A stretch of DNA of 64,000 nt from Streptomyces sp. ALI-76-A (lineage in GTDB: Bacteria > Actinomycetota > Actinomycetes > Streptomycetales > Streptomycetaceae): NCBI RefSeq assembly GCF_030287445.1, contig NZ_JASVWB010000002.1:7564001-7628000 (forward strand). The letters are read 5' to 3'. Below the pieces are notes generated by a model. It ran no database searches. It had not been told where the DNA came from and saw only the letters and a program-made list of their open reading frames with translations. The position numbers and the translations under genes are program-made. Position 1 is the first letter of the stretch. The number at the start of each line of letters is the position of its first letter. Shown here piece after piece: positions 26,544 through 35,393 of this stretch.

Positions 26544-27887
26544 GTGCGCACACCCACCGGAACCCTCGTCACGGCCTGCGCGCTCTCGGCGGCGCTTCTC
26601 GTCGCCGGCTGCGGCGGCGACGGGGACGCCTCCGACGCCGACGCCACCGGGGCGAGCGGGGAGATCTTCCTCCAGCCCGCGGCGGCCCCGGGGCCGGACC
26701 CCTTCACCGACTCGACGGCGACCTCCGCGGTCCCACCGTCGCCGGTCACCCGAACGCCGCGGCCGGACCCGTCGGGATCGGCCGGAGCGCGGTCCGTATC
26801 CGGCTCGACGCCCGGCCTCTACGCCGGCACCCGGCGGTCCGGCAGCTGCGACGTGGGCCGGCAGATCGAGCAGCTGACCCGGGACCGGGTCAAGGCCCAC
26901 GCCTTCGCGCAGGTGGTGGGCGTCCCCCGGGCATCCGTCCCGGACTACCTGCGCGCACTGGCCCCGGTCGTCCTGCGTGCCGACACCCGGGTCACCGACC
27001 ACGGTCATCGCGACGGGCGGGTCACCGGCCACCAGTCCGTCCTCCAGGCGGGCACCGCCGTCCTCGTCGACAACCGGGGCGTGCCGCGCGTCCGCTGCGC
27101 CTGCGGCAACCCGCTGACCCCGCCGGCGGCCCTGCGCGGCAACCCGGGCACCCACGGCCGACCCTGGGCCGGCTACCGGCCCGCCCGGGTGGTCGCGGTG
27201 GCCCCGGCCACCCGGGCCCTGACCACCGTCACGATCATCGACATCGTCACCCGCGCCTGGGTCGAGCGGCGCGTCAGTCACGACGTCCGCCACGACCGGG
27301 TCGTGCCGACGCCGGCCCCGTCGGCCCCGACATCCACCAAGCCGTCCCCCGACGGAAGTCCCCCCGGCGCCTCGCCGGGTGACGGCAGCGCGTCCCCGAG
27401 GACGGACGGCTCCTCACCGGCGCCGAGCGACTGCCCGACGCCGACGCCAACCGTCACCGACCCGCCGTACGCTCCCGACCCGCCGGACGCCCCCGACGAC
27501 GCACACACCGACGCGTCGACGGACGACATCAGGGACGACATCAGGGACGACAGCACCGACGAGCCGGCCGACTGCCCCACGCCCGCCGTCACCCGCACCA
27601 CCACATCCCCGTCGGACCCCGGCGCCCCCCGCACACCCCCGAACGAGCCGGCCCCGCCCGACCCCGGCACGTCGGTCCCCGACGAGCCCACCGCCGAGCA
27701 GCCCTCGCGGGACGGGCCCTCCCCGGACGCCCCCTCCGCCGACTGGCCCGCCACCTCCCCGGACCCCTCCGACGAGGCCGGCCCCGACACCGTGCCGGAA
27801 AGCCCCGACCTGCCCGACGGCGGTGGACTGATCCCCGACGACCGGTCCGGCACGGACAGCGTCCCCGGCAGTCCCACCGGCGTCTGA
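26544..27887 (+). CDS. DUF6777-type lipoprotein with long acidic Pro/Ser/Asp tail
   Basis: A roughly 447-residue exported protein. A lipoprotein signal ends LLVAGCGG. The stretch GEIFLQPAAAPGPDPFT and the Cys-containing middle (GSCDVGRQIEQL, VRCACGNPLTPP) fit the Streptomyces DUF6777 family as I recall it. From about residue 255 the sequence is a disordered, acidic Pro/Ser/Asp-rich tail with a short tandem DDIRDDIRDD. GTG 26544 gives six bases to GGGAG; GTG 26541 is the alternative. Function is unknown. The tail suggests it spans the cell wall from a lipid anchor. Confidence 0.75.
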   Translation: MRTPTGTLVTACALSAALLVAGCGGDGDASDADATGASGEIFLQPAAAPGPDPFTDSTATSAVPPSPVTRTPRPDPSGSAGARSVSGSTPGLYAGTRRSGSCDVGRQIEQLTRDRVKAHAFAQVVGVPRASVPDYLRALAPVVLRADTRVTDHGHRDGRVTGHQSVLQAGTAVLVDNRGVPRVRCACGNPLTPPAALRGNPGTHGRPWAGYRPARVVAVAPATRALTTVTIIDIVTRAWVERRVSHDVRHDRVVPTPAPSAPTSTKPSPDGSPPGASPGDGSASPRTDGSSPAPSDCPTPTPTVTDPPYAPDPPDAPDDAHTDASTDDIRDDIRDDSTDEPADCPTPAVTRTTTSPSDPGAPRTPPNEPAPPDPGTSVPDEPTAEQPSRDGPSPDAPSADWPATSPDPSDEAGPDTVPESPDLPDGGGLIPDDRSGTDSVPGSPTGV

Positions 27888-27892
27888 GCGGG

Positions 27893-27914
27893 CCGGCGGC
27901 AGTCGCCCCGCCGG
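27893..27914 (+). terminator. Weak hairpin after the DUF6777 gene
   Basis: CCGGCGG (27893-27899) pairs with CCGCCGG (27908-27914) five bases past the stop codon. The stem is short, so it is only a possible terminator. Confidence 0.35.
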
Positions 27915-27985
27915 TCCGCCCCCTCATCCCTCCCGGTCCTGTCCTCCCGGTCGAAGAATCGGGTAAACCCTGGCAAGGTGGCCCC

Positions 27986-30073
27986 ATGGTTGATCGGGGA
28001 GCGAGCGCCCTGTCACTCCCGGACGACTGGCCCGCCCACCCGGATCCGATCCTGGCGCTCAACCGCATGGGCAGCTTCGACTGGGACCTGGACAGCGGTC
28101 TGTTCCACATGGACGCCCAGGCCTACGAGGTCTTCGACCTGCGCCCCGACGAGTACGACGGCTACCCCGGGTCGCTGGAGAGCCGGGTGCCGGGCGCGGA
28201 GGCCCACCGTCTCGACGCCCTGGTCGCGCAGGCGATCAAGGACGGCAGCGAGAACTACGGCACCTACTTCCGGCTCCGCTGCCGCGACGGCTCGCTGCGC
28301 TGGACCCACACCCAGGGCTACATCCGGCGCGACGAGACGGGCCGTCCCCGCCGGATCGTCGGCATCGTCCGCGACGCCACCCAGGAACTCAGCGAGCTCG
28401 AGTCCCGCCGGGAGCAGGCAGCCCAGGACGAGGCGCGGCGCCGCCAGACCAACGTCGTCCAGCTGACCACCGCGGCCCTCGCCCACGCCCGCACCGTCGA
28501 CGACGTGATCGACGTCCTCAAGGACACCCACGGCCTCACCCACCTGGGCGCCACCAGCCTGGTCTTCGGTCTGGTCGAGGCCGGCCGCATCCGGCTGGTC
28601 GCCGAGGGCCCCGAGGGCAGCTTCGTCCCGGGCACCGACATCACCCGGATCGACGAGCCCTACCCGATGAGCGAGGTCGTCCGGACCCTCAGCCCCCGCT
28701 TCATCGAGTCACCGGAGGAGTTCGCCGAGCGGTACCCCATCCTGTGGCCGCACATCACCGGCCTGGACATCACCTCGGCGGCCTATCTGCCGCTCATCGC
28801 CGAGGCCCGCCCGATCGGCGCCATGGGCCTGCTCTACAGCGACCGGCGCGGTTTCTCGCCCGAGGACCGCAACGTCCTCATCGCCCTGGGCAGCAGCATC
28901 GCCCAGAGCCTGCAACGGGCCATGCTGTTCGAACAGGAGAAGGACCTGGCCACCGGCCTCCAGCAGGCCATGCTGCCGCGCACCATCCCCAGCGTCCCCG
29001 GCGCCGACGTCGCCGTCCGCTACCGTGCCGCGACCGCCGGCGGCTCCCCGGGCCGGGACATCGGCGGCGACTGGTACGACCTGATCCCGCTGCCGGGCGG
29101 CCGGGTCGGCGCCGTCATCGGCGACGTCCAGGGCCACGACACCCACGCCGCCGCCGTCATGGGGCAGCTGCGGATCGTCCTGAGGGCGTACGCCGCCGAG
29201 GGGCACACCCCGGGCACCGTGATGGCCCGCGCCTCGGTCTTCCTCCACGAACTCGACACCGAGCGCTTCGCGACCTGCCTGTACGCCGAGGCCGACCTGT
29301 CGACCGGTGTCGTCCAGGTGGTCCGGGCCGGCCACATCGACCCGCTGATCCGGCACCCCGACGGCAGCTGCCGCCGCGTGTCCGTCCCGGGCGGCCTGCC
29401 GCTCGGCCTGTCCGCCGAGTTCGGACGCCTCGAATACCCAGTCGCCACTCTCGAACTCGACCCCGGGCACACCCTGCTGCTGTGCACCGACGGGCTGGTC
29501 GAGCAGCCCGGCGCCGACCTCGACGACGGCATGCGCACCCTGGCCGCCCTCATCGCCACCGGCCCGGACGACGTCCGGGACCTCGCCGACCGGCTCATCG
29601 ACGTGGCGGAGGAACGCGGCGGCGACGACGACGTGGCGCTGCTCCTGCTGCGCCGACACGGCCTGGACACCCCGCAGTCCGGCAGCCGCCTCCAGCAGCA
29701 CGTGGCGCCCGGCGACCCCGAGGCCCTCGTCGCCGCCCGGCACATGATCCGCGCCGCCGTCGGTGCCTGGGGCGCCCGCGACCGCTGCGACGAGATAGAA
29801 CTCGTCGCCGACGAACTGATCACCAACGCCCTGATGCACACCGAGGGCTCCGCGATCGTCACGCTCAGGGTCCTCACCGGCCCGGAACGCCGTCTGCGCG
29901 TCGAGGTGGAGGACCCCTCCAGCGCCCTGCCGCGCCGCCGGGAGGCAGGCGAGTCGGGCGTCTCCGGACGGGGCCTGCTCCTCGTCGACCTGCTCACCGA
30001 CACGTGGGGCGTGGAGGCGCGGGGCGGCGGCAAGTGCGTGTGGTGCGAGTTCCAGGTGCCGGAGCCGAGCTGA
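27986..30073 (+). CDS. PAS-GAF-PP2C(SpoIIE)-HATPase signalling phosphatase
   Basis: A 695-residue cytoplasmic regulator. A PAS domain (about 22-130), a GAF domain (about 150-300), a SpoIIE-type PP2C phosphatase (about 335-545; GGDWYDLI, GDVQGHD, CTDGLVEQ and DDDVALLLLR carry the metal-binding aspartates) and a C-terminal anti-sigma-type HATPase (about 560-690; N-box ELITNALMHTEG, GRGLLLVDLL). Such proteins dephosphorylate anti-anti-sigma factors and may also phosphorylate or bind them, partner-switching sigma factors of the SigB/F class. No anti-sigma antagonist gene is adjacent. ATG 27986 has only a weak ribosome site. Confidence 0.9.
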   Translation: MVDRGASALSLPDDWPAHPDPILALNRMGSFDWDLDSGLFHMDAQAYEVFDLRPDEYDGYPGSLESRVPGAEAHRLDALVAQAIKDGSENYGTYFRLRCRDGSLRWTHTQGYIRRDETGRPRRIVGIVRDATQELSELESRREQAAQDEARRRQTNVVQLTTAALAHARTVDDVIDVLKDTHGLTHLGATSLVFGLVEAGRIRLVAEGPEGSFVPGTDITRIDEPYPMSEVVRTLSPRFIESPEEFAERYPILWPHITGLDITSAAYLPLIAEARPIGAMGLLYSDRRGFSPEDRNVLIALGSSIAQSLQRAMLFEQEKDLATGLQQAMLPRTIPSVPGADVAVRYRAATAGGSPGRDIGGDWYDLIPLPGGRVGAVIGDVQGHDTHAAAVMGQLRIVLRAYAAEGHTPGTVMARASVFLHELDTERFATCLYAEADLSTGVVQVVRAGHIDPLIRHPDGSCRRVSVPGGLPLGLSAEFGRLEYPVATLELDPGHTLLLCTDGLVEQPGADLDDGMRTLAALIATGPDDVRDLADRLIDVAEERGGDDDVALLLLRRHGLDTPQSGSRLQQHVAPGDPEALVAARHMIRAAVGAWGARDRCDEIELVADELITNALMHTEGSAIVTLRVLTGPERRLRVEVEDPSSALPRRREAGESGVSGRGLLLVDLLTDTWGVEARGGGKCVWCEFQVPEPS

Positions 30074-30104
30074 GCACTCCGGTGTCCGGTGGCACTCTGG
30101 ACGT

Positions 30105-30968
30105 ATGCCGGAACTCCCCGAGGTCGAAGCGCTCAAGGACTTCCTCACCGAGCACCTGGTCGGCCACGAACTCGTCCGGGTGCTGCCCGTCGCGATCAGT
30201 GTCCTGAAGACGTACGACCCTCCGCTCGGCGCCGTCGAGGGCCGCCGCGTCACCGCCGTGCACCGGTACGGCAAGTTCCTCGCCCTCGCCACCGACGGCG
30301 GCCCGCACTTCGTCACCCATCTGGCCCGCGCGGGCTGGCTGCACTGGAAGGACAGGCTCCCGGACGGCCTGCCCCGCCCCGGCAAGGGCCCCCTCGCCCT
30401 GCGGGCCGCCCTGGAGACGGGCGCCGGCTTCGACCTGACCGAGGCGGGCACCCAGAAACGCCTCGCGGTGTACGTCGTCCAGGACCCGCACGAGGTCCCC
30501 GGCATCGCCCGCCTCGGCCCGGACCCGCTCGCCGCCGACTTCGACGAGGCCCGTCTCGCCGCGCTGCTCACGGGTGAACGACGTCAGCTCAAGGGCGCCC
30601 TGCGCGACCAGAGCCTGATCGCCGGAGTCGGCAACGCCTACAGCGACGAGATCCTGCACGCGGCGAGGATGTCCCCCTTCAAGCCGACCTCGTCCCTCAC
30701 CCCCGAGGAGACCGGCCGCCTGTACGAGGCCCTGCGCACCACCCTCACGGAGGCGGTGGAGCGTTCCCGGGGCGTGGCGGCGGGCCGTCTGAAGGCCGAG
30801 AAGAAGAGCGGCCTGCGCGTCCACGGCCGCACCGGCGAACCCTGCCCCGTGTGCGGTGACACCATCCACGAGGTCTCCTTCAGCGACCGCTCGCTCCAGT
30901 ACTGCCCGACCTGCCAGACAGGCGGCAGACCACTGGCGGACCGGAGACTGTCCCGGCTGCTGAAATAG
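30105..30968 (+). CDS. Fpg/Nei-family DNA glycosylase/AP lyase
   Basis: A 287-residue base-excision repair enzyme that removes oxidised bases. It begins MPELPEVEALK (catalytic Pro2 and Glu3 after Met removal), contains the helix-two-turn-helix region with QSLIAGVGNAYSDEIL, and ends in a zinc finger Cys-x2-Cys and Cys-x2-Cys (CPVCGD, YCPTC). The finger has LQYCPTCQTGGRPLADRR instead of the usual FCPxCQ-end arrangement, as in the actinobacterial Nei-like branch. It lies 31 bases after the phosphatase gene and converges with the caspase gene. Confidence 0.92.
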   Translation: MPELPEVEALKDFLTEHLVGHELVRVLPVAISVLKTYDPPLGAVEGRRVTAVHRYGKFLALATDGGPHFVTHLARAGWLHWKDRLPDGLPRPGKGPLALRAALETGAGFDLTEAGTQKRLAVYVVQDPHEVPGIARLGPDPLAADFDEARLAALLTGERRQLKGALRDQSLIAGVGNAYSDEILHAARMSPFKPTSSLTPEETGRLYEALRTTLTEAVERSRGVAAGRLKAEKKSGLRVHGRTGEPCPVCGDTIHEVSFSDRSLQYCPTCQTGGRPLADRRLSRLLK

Positions 30969-30983
30969 GTCACCTGAAACAGG

Positions 30984-32852
30984 TCACCACTTCCCGCTGC
31001 CCACGATGTAGGTGAGACCCGTGAGCACGGCCAGGACGAGGATCGTGACTGCCGGCCCCTTCGCCAACGCGGTCAGCGTCCGCGTGAGGCCCGACGCCGA
31101 CTTCGTGTAGCGCTCACGCCACACGTCCAGGTGATGCCGGGCCAGCGGGACGAGGACGAGCGCTGCCGCGGCGGTGACCAGGGACACGGTGAGCGGCGTG
31201 AGCGCCTCGACGTCGTGGACGTGCGTCTCGATGCTCCCCCCTTGCGTGCGCCGCCGCTCGATGGCTTCCGCCGCCCCCTGGGCGGCCAGGACGAACAGGA
31301 CGACCGCGGTGACGGCGCAGACGAGGGCGGCGGCGGCGAGAGCGGGGGCGCGGCGCAACCCCGACCCGGCCCCGCTCGCCGTCTGCCCCTCCCGGTGGTT
31401 CGGACGCTGCGCCCGTGTTTCCGCCGGTGCCGGTGGTGCCGCTTGTGTTCGTTGCCGTGTGCGTGGCCGCGACTGCGCCGGAGGCGATGAAGGAGGCGGT
31501 GAAGGAGGCGGCGGGAAAGGCGGAGGGGCAGGCGGAGGGGGGTCAGGTGCCGGCCGGGGCGGCGGCGTGTGGACGACGACCGTCTGCTCCTGCGTCGGCT
31601 CCACCTCCACCTCGACGTGGACGGACGCCTCGCCGACGACACCCTTCAGCACGATGTCCCCGGTGAGGTGCCCTTCGGTGTTCGTCTCCACGCGGACGTT
31701 CAAGCCGGTCGTGGAGGGCTCGACCCGCAGCCAGGACTGTTGGGACTGGGCCACGCAGTGACGGGCCAGGGGCGGGCCGCCGAGCGTGACCGTCTGCTGC
31801 GGCGGGGTGGAGCCGTGCTGGACCGTGCCGAAGTCCAGATGGTGCGGGGAGGGCGCCAGGCGGATCTCACGCAGGGCGGCGACCGCTTGGTCGGCTATCT
31901 GCCGGATGTCGTCGCGCGCGATCTTCTCGAGGTCATGGCGGGCCCCTTCGGCGATGGGCAGGGAGTCGTCGTGCAGCCGGGAGCGTAGTTCCTGGACCGC
32001 GCCCTGCCGGGTCAACGGGTTGTCGCTGCCGATGGCGTCCAACAGGTAAGGGGGTGAGGGAACTCCCGCGATCTTGATGCGGCCACGTCGACTGTGCGCC
32101 AGATGCAGGTCGCCCTGCATCTCCACGGTCCGACTGGGCGTCTGGTTCGGGTTCTGGTCCCGTACGTGGTCGAAGACGTAGTCGTAGAGCTCGTCGCACG
32201 AGATCTCACCGTCCTCGTCCAGATCGGCCTCGCCGGACTCCAGACCCTGCACCACCGCACGGGTGAACACCGATGGCCGGGGGGCGGAGTTCTCGGCGAG
32301 TTCGGGGCCCTCGAAGGCGTACTCCATGGAGTTGGACGCGGTGATGACCGCCCAGCCGCGCCCACCGGGCGACGGGTCGGACCCGAAGGATTCGAGGACG
32401 TTCACCTCGCCGGTGGCCCGTACGGAGGACGATCCCCGGGAGAACGCCCCGCCGTAGCAGCAGTCGAGGAACAGGACGGTGCTGCCGGCCCGGCTGCGGG
32501 ACATGCACTGGCGGACGAACTGGGCCGGGACGGCCGTGGCGTCCAGCAGTCTGGGGTCGGTGTCCTTGGCGGCGAAGTAGAGCTCGCCGGACTCGCTCTT
32601 GATGCCGTGGCAGGAGAAGTGCAGCACCATGACGTCGTCGCGGCGGCGGTCGTTGAAGAAGAGCTGTATTTCCCGGCGCATCACGTGGGCCGGTTCGTTG
32701 CGCACGACATCGACCTCGAAGTCACCGATCTCCGGGTCGTGCAGGACCGCGGCGAGGGCCGTCGCGTCCTGCGCCGGTGCCCGCAGTTTCTTGAGCCCCT
32801 GATCGTCGTAGCGGTCGTTGGCGATGATCAGCGCGTGCCGGGGTCCCGTCAT
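30984..32852 (-). CDS. Membrane-anchored caspase-family protease (EACC1-associated)
   Basis: A 622-residue protein. The caspase (peptidase C14) domain covers residues 1-250: His82 in LHFSCHG and Cys132 in FLDCCYGGAF form the dyad, and DLDEDGEISCDE (210-221) fits the EF-hand calcium-loop pattern. A helical repeat-like stretch (270-330) precedes a beta-sandwich region (about 333-420, DFGTVQHGS, resembling BACON/ASH-type Ig folds), a long proline-rich linker (430-510) and three transmembrane helices (about 512-540, 556-580, 598-618). Its ATG overlaps the stop of the EACC1 gene, so the two are translationally coupled. Likely a death or immune effector tethered to the membrane; substrate and trigger are unknown. 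Confidence 0.85.
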   Translation of the reverse strand: MTGPRHALIIANDRYDDQGLKKLRAPAQDATALAAVLHDPEIGDFEVDVVRNEPAHVMRREIQLFFNDRRRDDVMVLHFSCHGIKSESGELYFAAKDTDPRLLDATAVPAQFVRQCMSRSRAGSTVLFLDCCYGGAFSRGSSSVRATGEVNVLESFGSDPSPGGRGWAVITASNSMEYAFEGPELAENSAPRPSVFTRAVVQGLESGEADLDEDGEISCDELYDYVFDHVRDQNPNQTPSRTVEMQGDLHLAHSRRGRIKIAGVPSPPYLLDAIGSDNPLTRQGAVQELRSRLHDDSLPIAEGARHDLEKIARDDIRQIADQAVAALREIRLAPSPHHLDFGTVQHGSTPPQQTVTLGGPPLARHCVAQSQQSWLRVEPSTTGLNVRVETNTEGHLTGDIVLKGVVGEASVHVEVEVEPTQEQTVVVHTPPPRPAPDPPPPAPPPFPPPPSPPPSSPPAQSRPRTRQRTQAAPPAPAETRAQRPNHREGQTASGAGSGLRRAPALAAAALVCAVTAVVLFVLAAQGAAEAIERRRTQGGSIETHVHDVEALTPLTVSLVTAAAALVLVPLARHHLDVWRERYTKSASGLTRTLTALAKGPAVTILVLAVLTGLTYIVGSGKW

Positions 32853-33241
32853 GTCCGGGTCTCCCCTGCCGCATGGCGCCGCACGAAGAGGTCGAAGGCT
32901 TGCGCGACCTGCTCGTCCGATGCATCCGAGATGTCCAGGACGTCGCCGTCGAGCGTCAGTCGCAGCGACGGGCGGGTGCCGTGGATCCGGCCGAGCCAGC
33001 CCCGGAGCACGGCCACGACCTGGCCCAGCCCGGTGACCGATCCGCCCAGTGCCACCAGGAGCGAGCCGATCTGTGTCACGTCCACGGCTCGCGCACCGGG
33101 CGGAAGCTCTTCGCCGGGTACGGCTGTCACGTCGTCCACGTCGAGCAGGAGCAGTTCCTCGCGCAGATAGCCGGTGAGATCGGCCACGCGTTCGGGTTCC
33201 GCTCCCTCCTCGGACAGGAGGATCAGCAGTTCTTTCTCCAC
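32849..33241 (-). CDS. Effector-associated constant component EACC1 protein
   Basis: A 130-residue protein with the EACC1 pattern as I recall it: an opening strand LLILLSE, a helix ERVADLTGYLREELLLLDVDD, VTAVPGEELPPGARA, a glycine-rich LLVALGGSVTGLGQVVAVLRGWL helix, then LRLTLDGDVLDIS and a final helix. EACC1 domains were described as constant components encoded beside variable effectors (caspase, trypsin, toroids) in conflict systems of multicellular bacteria. GTG 33241 follows GAGGGG at nine bases. The stop overlaps the caspase start (ATGA), giving fixed stoichiometry. Its own biochemical role is not established. Confidence 0.82.
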   Translation of the reverse strand: MEKELLILLSEEGAEPERVADLTGYLREELLLLDVDDVTAVPGEELPPGARAVDVTQIGSLLVALGGSVTGLGQVVAVLRGWLGRIHGTRPSLRLTLDGDVLDISDASDEQVAQAFDLFVRRHAAGETRT

Positions 33242-33374
33242 CGGGTCAGCCCCTCGGTTCTGCGAGTAGGGGCGGCGCAGAGTCGGACCAGCGGTGGCTC
33301 CACGTCATTTCCTCCAGTCTGTGCCGTCCCGCACGCCCCGGCAACTCGCGCCGAGCGATCCGGAAGGTGCCCCA

Positions 33375-34043
33375 CTAACGGGAGTTCAGCGTCACCAGGT
33401 GCTCCCCGTCGCTCGTGCGCAGTTCGTAGTGGTCGATCTCGTCGGGGTGCATGGCCGCGCCGCCGCGCATGACGTTCGGGCGGGCGTCGTGCCGGGGGAC
33501 GCTCCAGGTGGTCACCGTCTGCTCCGAGCCGTCCCGGCCGATGGCGACCAGGTGGCAGGCGCGGGGGCCGGCGCCGTCCTTGACCTGGAGCTCCACGTCG
33601 CTGCCCCAGACCCTGTCCTCGGTGGTGATCTGGGCCCACACGCCCGACCGCTCGTCGGTCGCGGTCACCCGCACGCCTTGGGCCGCTACGCCTCCGGCCT
33701 CCTCGCCGCTCGCCATCAGCGCGATCCCGGGTCCGGCCACCGCGAACACCACCGCCGCGGCCACCGCGTACAGCAGGCGCCGGCGCCGGGCCCGGTGCCG
33801 TGCCGCGACCTCGCCGAGCAGCCGGTCCAGCAGGCGCGGGCCCGGCTGGGCCATGGGGTGCACGACCCGGGGGGTCGCCCGGCGGTACAGCATCATCTGC
33901 CGGGTGACCGGTCCGAACTCGGTCACGTGTGCCGCGCAGCGGGGGCACTCCATGAGGTGGTCCTCGAAGCGGAAGGCCTCCGCCTCGTCCAGCACGCCGA
34001 GCGCGTACGCGCCGACATCGCGATGCCTCTCCAGGGACCTCAT
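33375..34043 (-). CDS. Zinc-finger anti-sigma factor (membrane-spanning)
   Basis: A 222-residue protein with a ZAS-type anti-sigma domain: His29-x3-Cys33-x2-Cys36 (HLMECPRC). One transmembrane helix (about 88-108) follows a basic RARRRR stretch, and the extracytoplasmic C-terminus (110-222) resembles RskA-like sensor domains. It should hold the ECF sigma factor encoded 0.8 kb upstream on the same strand until an envelope signal releases it. A hairpin and an unknown gene lie between them. The EACC1-caspase pair begins 133 bases downstream on the same strand. Confidence 0.88.
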   Translation of the reverse strand: MRSLERHRDVGAYALGVLDEAEAFRFEDHLMECPRCAAHVTEFGPVTRQMMLYRRATPRVVHPMAQPGPRLLDRLLGEVAARHRARRRRLLYAVAAAVVFAVAGPGIALMASGEEAGGVAAQGVRVTATDERSGVWAQITTEDRVWGSDVELQVKDGAGPRACHLVAIGRDGSEQTVTTWSVPRHDARPNVMRGGAAMHPDEIDHYELRTSDGEHLVTLNSR

Positions 34044-34131
34044 GCCGAATCCTCGTGCCGTTGGGTGCGGGTGGGGTTACTCCGTGCTCCCACCGGTACG
34101 CACCGGCCGACCGAATCACTCAAGGCCCACA

Positions 34132-34155
34132 CCGAATCGTAACCAAGCGATTCGG
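34132..34155 (-). terminator. Hairpin between the unknown gene and the anti-sigma gene
   Basis: Perfect 8-bp arms CCGAATCG (34132-34139) and CGATTCGG (34148-34155) with an 8-base loop, 40 bases past the stop of the upstream unknown gene. It could terminate or attenuate transcription into the anti-sigma gene. Confidence 0.45.
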
Positions 34156-34194
34156 AGCGGCCGGACCCGGGGATTGGTCCGAGTCGAGAGGAAT

Positions 34195-34710
34195 CTAAAA
34201 AAGATGGATGGCGAGGTGTCCCAGAGGCAACCCGAGCTGCCAGGCAGGCGTCCACACCTTGGGCCCCTCGTCCTCACCGGCCGCCGCACCGCCTCCCGGC
34301 ACCGCGTTCAGATCCGGCGCGAGCAGCTCCGTCTCCTCCAGCCAGCGCCAGGCCGCCCGGGCCAGTTCCAGGTCCGGCGCCGGGCCGCCGGAGGCGACCG
34401 TCTCGGCGACGAGCGCGGCCATCCGCTCGCCCACCCAGTCCTGCCAGGGCTGGTCGTACGCCGTCAGCGACAGCCAGTTCTCCAGTTGGGAGACGACCTG
34501 GATGCCGGACAACTCCCCGTCGGTGTCTGACAGATAGATGGTCAGCGCCAGCGCGTCCCGTCCGGCGCGGAACTCGAAGGACGTCGGCGGCATCAGGTCG
34601 CCGGACTTCAGCAGTTCGTCGGCGATGTACTCGGCGTACAACCACGCCATGGGAACGGCCAGTTCGCCCCAGCCGGCGCCGTCCGTGCTCTCGTGACCTC
34701 TGTGCAGCAT
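34195..34710 (-). CDS. Unknown protein between ECF sigma and anti-sigma genes
   Basis: A 171-residue soluble acidic protein with no signal peptide and no membrane segment, not recognised. It contains helices rich in Trp/Glu (AWLYAEYIADELLKSG, ELARAAWRWLEETELL) and a beta-looking segment FRAGRDALALTIYLSD; the C-terminus LGLPLGHLAIHLF is hydrophobic. ATG 34710 is preceded by GGAAGGG. It lies 137 bases downstream of the sigma gene and upstream of the anti-sigma gene on one strand, so it may be a third component of the signalling module or simply a member of its regulon. Confidence 0.65.
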   Translation of the reverse strand: MLHRGHESTDGAGWGELAVPMAWLYAEYIADELLKSGDLMPPTSFEFRAGRDALALTIYLSDTDGELSGIQVVSQLENWLSLTAYDQPWQDWVGERMAALVAETVASGGPAPDLELARAAWRWLEETELLAPDLNAVPGGGAAAGEDEGPKVWTPAWQLGLPLGHLAIHLF

Positions 34711-34847
34711 CCCTTCCTGCCTTCCTCCGGTTGCGTGCGCGTAGCCCGTCGCCGGGTCCTCAGTGCGGAACACGGATGAGGACAGCCGATTACTCAACCG
34801 GGGTCCACGGCAAGGCGCTTTACGGAGGTTTGACTAAGCCATTGGTT

Positions 34848-35393
34848 TCACCGCAGGTCGGCCGCATACCCCGGAAGCACCCGGCGCAGGGCACGCAGCG
34901 CGTAGTACGCGCGGGACTTCACGGTACCGGGCGGAATTCCCAGTGTTTCCGCGGCCTCCGCCACACTCGCCCCTTGGAAATACACCAGCACCAGGACTTC
35001 ACGGTGTTCCGGAGTGAGTGTCTTCACAGCCTCCCGCACATCGAGGGTGGCCGCCGCCCGCTCGGCGTGGTCGGCGCACACCCGCGCGTTCTCCAGGATC
35101 GCGTCGCCGACCTCCGCCGGACGTGCCTGCCGCGCCCGCCGCGCGTCGATCGCGAGCCGCCTGCCCACGGTCAGCAGCCAGGGCCGTACGGAGTCGAAGT
35201 CGTCGGCGCGCAGGGCCTCGGGGTGCTGCCAGGCGCGGACGAGTGTTTCCTGGACGAGGTCCTCGGCGCGCTGTCGATCGCCGTCGCAGAGCCGGAGCAG
35301 CAGCGCGAAGAGGGGCCGGCCGTGCTCGCGCTGCAGTGCGGCGAGCTCGTGCTCGGCGGTCGTCGCGTTCGTGAGAGTGGTCCCGGCCGTCAT
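34848..35393 (-). CDS. ECF sigma factor
   Basis: A 181-residue extracytoplasmic-function sigma factor. Region 2 carries RAEDLVQETLVRAWQ with VRPWLLTVGRRLAIDARR, and region 4 has LTPEHREVLVLVYFQGASVAEAAETLGIPPGTVKSR covered by its helix-turn-helix AEAAETLGIPPGTVKS. The type paired with RskA-like anti-sigma factors (SigK/SigL group) is likely. ATG 35393 is the usual family beginning; TTG 35408 is the longest start, and neither has a strong ribosome site. The matching anti-sigma gene is two genes downstream. Confidence 0.9.
   Translation of the reverse strand: MTAGTTLTNATTAEHELAALQREHGRPLFALLLRLCDGDRQRAEDLVQETLVRAWQHPEALRADDFDSVRPWLLTVGRRLAIDARRARQARPAEVGDAILENARVCADHAERAAATLDVREAVKTLTPEHREVLVLVYFQGASVAEAAETLGIPPGTVKSRAYYALRALRRVLPGYAADLR

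Noticed and set aside
27293..27887. Frameshift in the C-terminal half of the DUF6777 gene
   Set aside because: The low-complexity Pro/Ser/Asp tail looks odd but keeps strong third-position GC and a consistent acidic composition to the stop.
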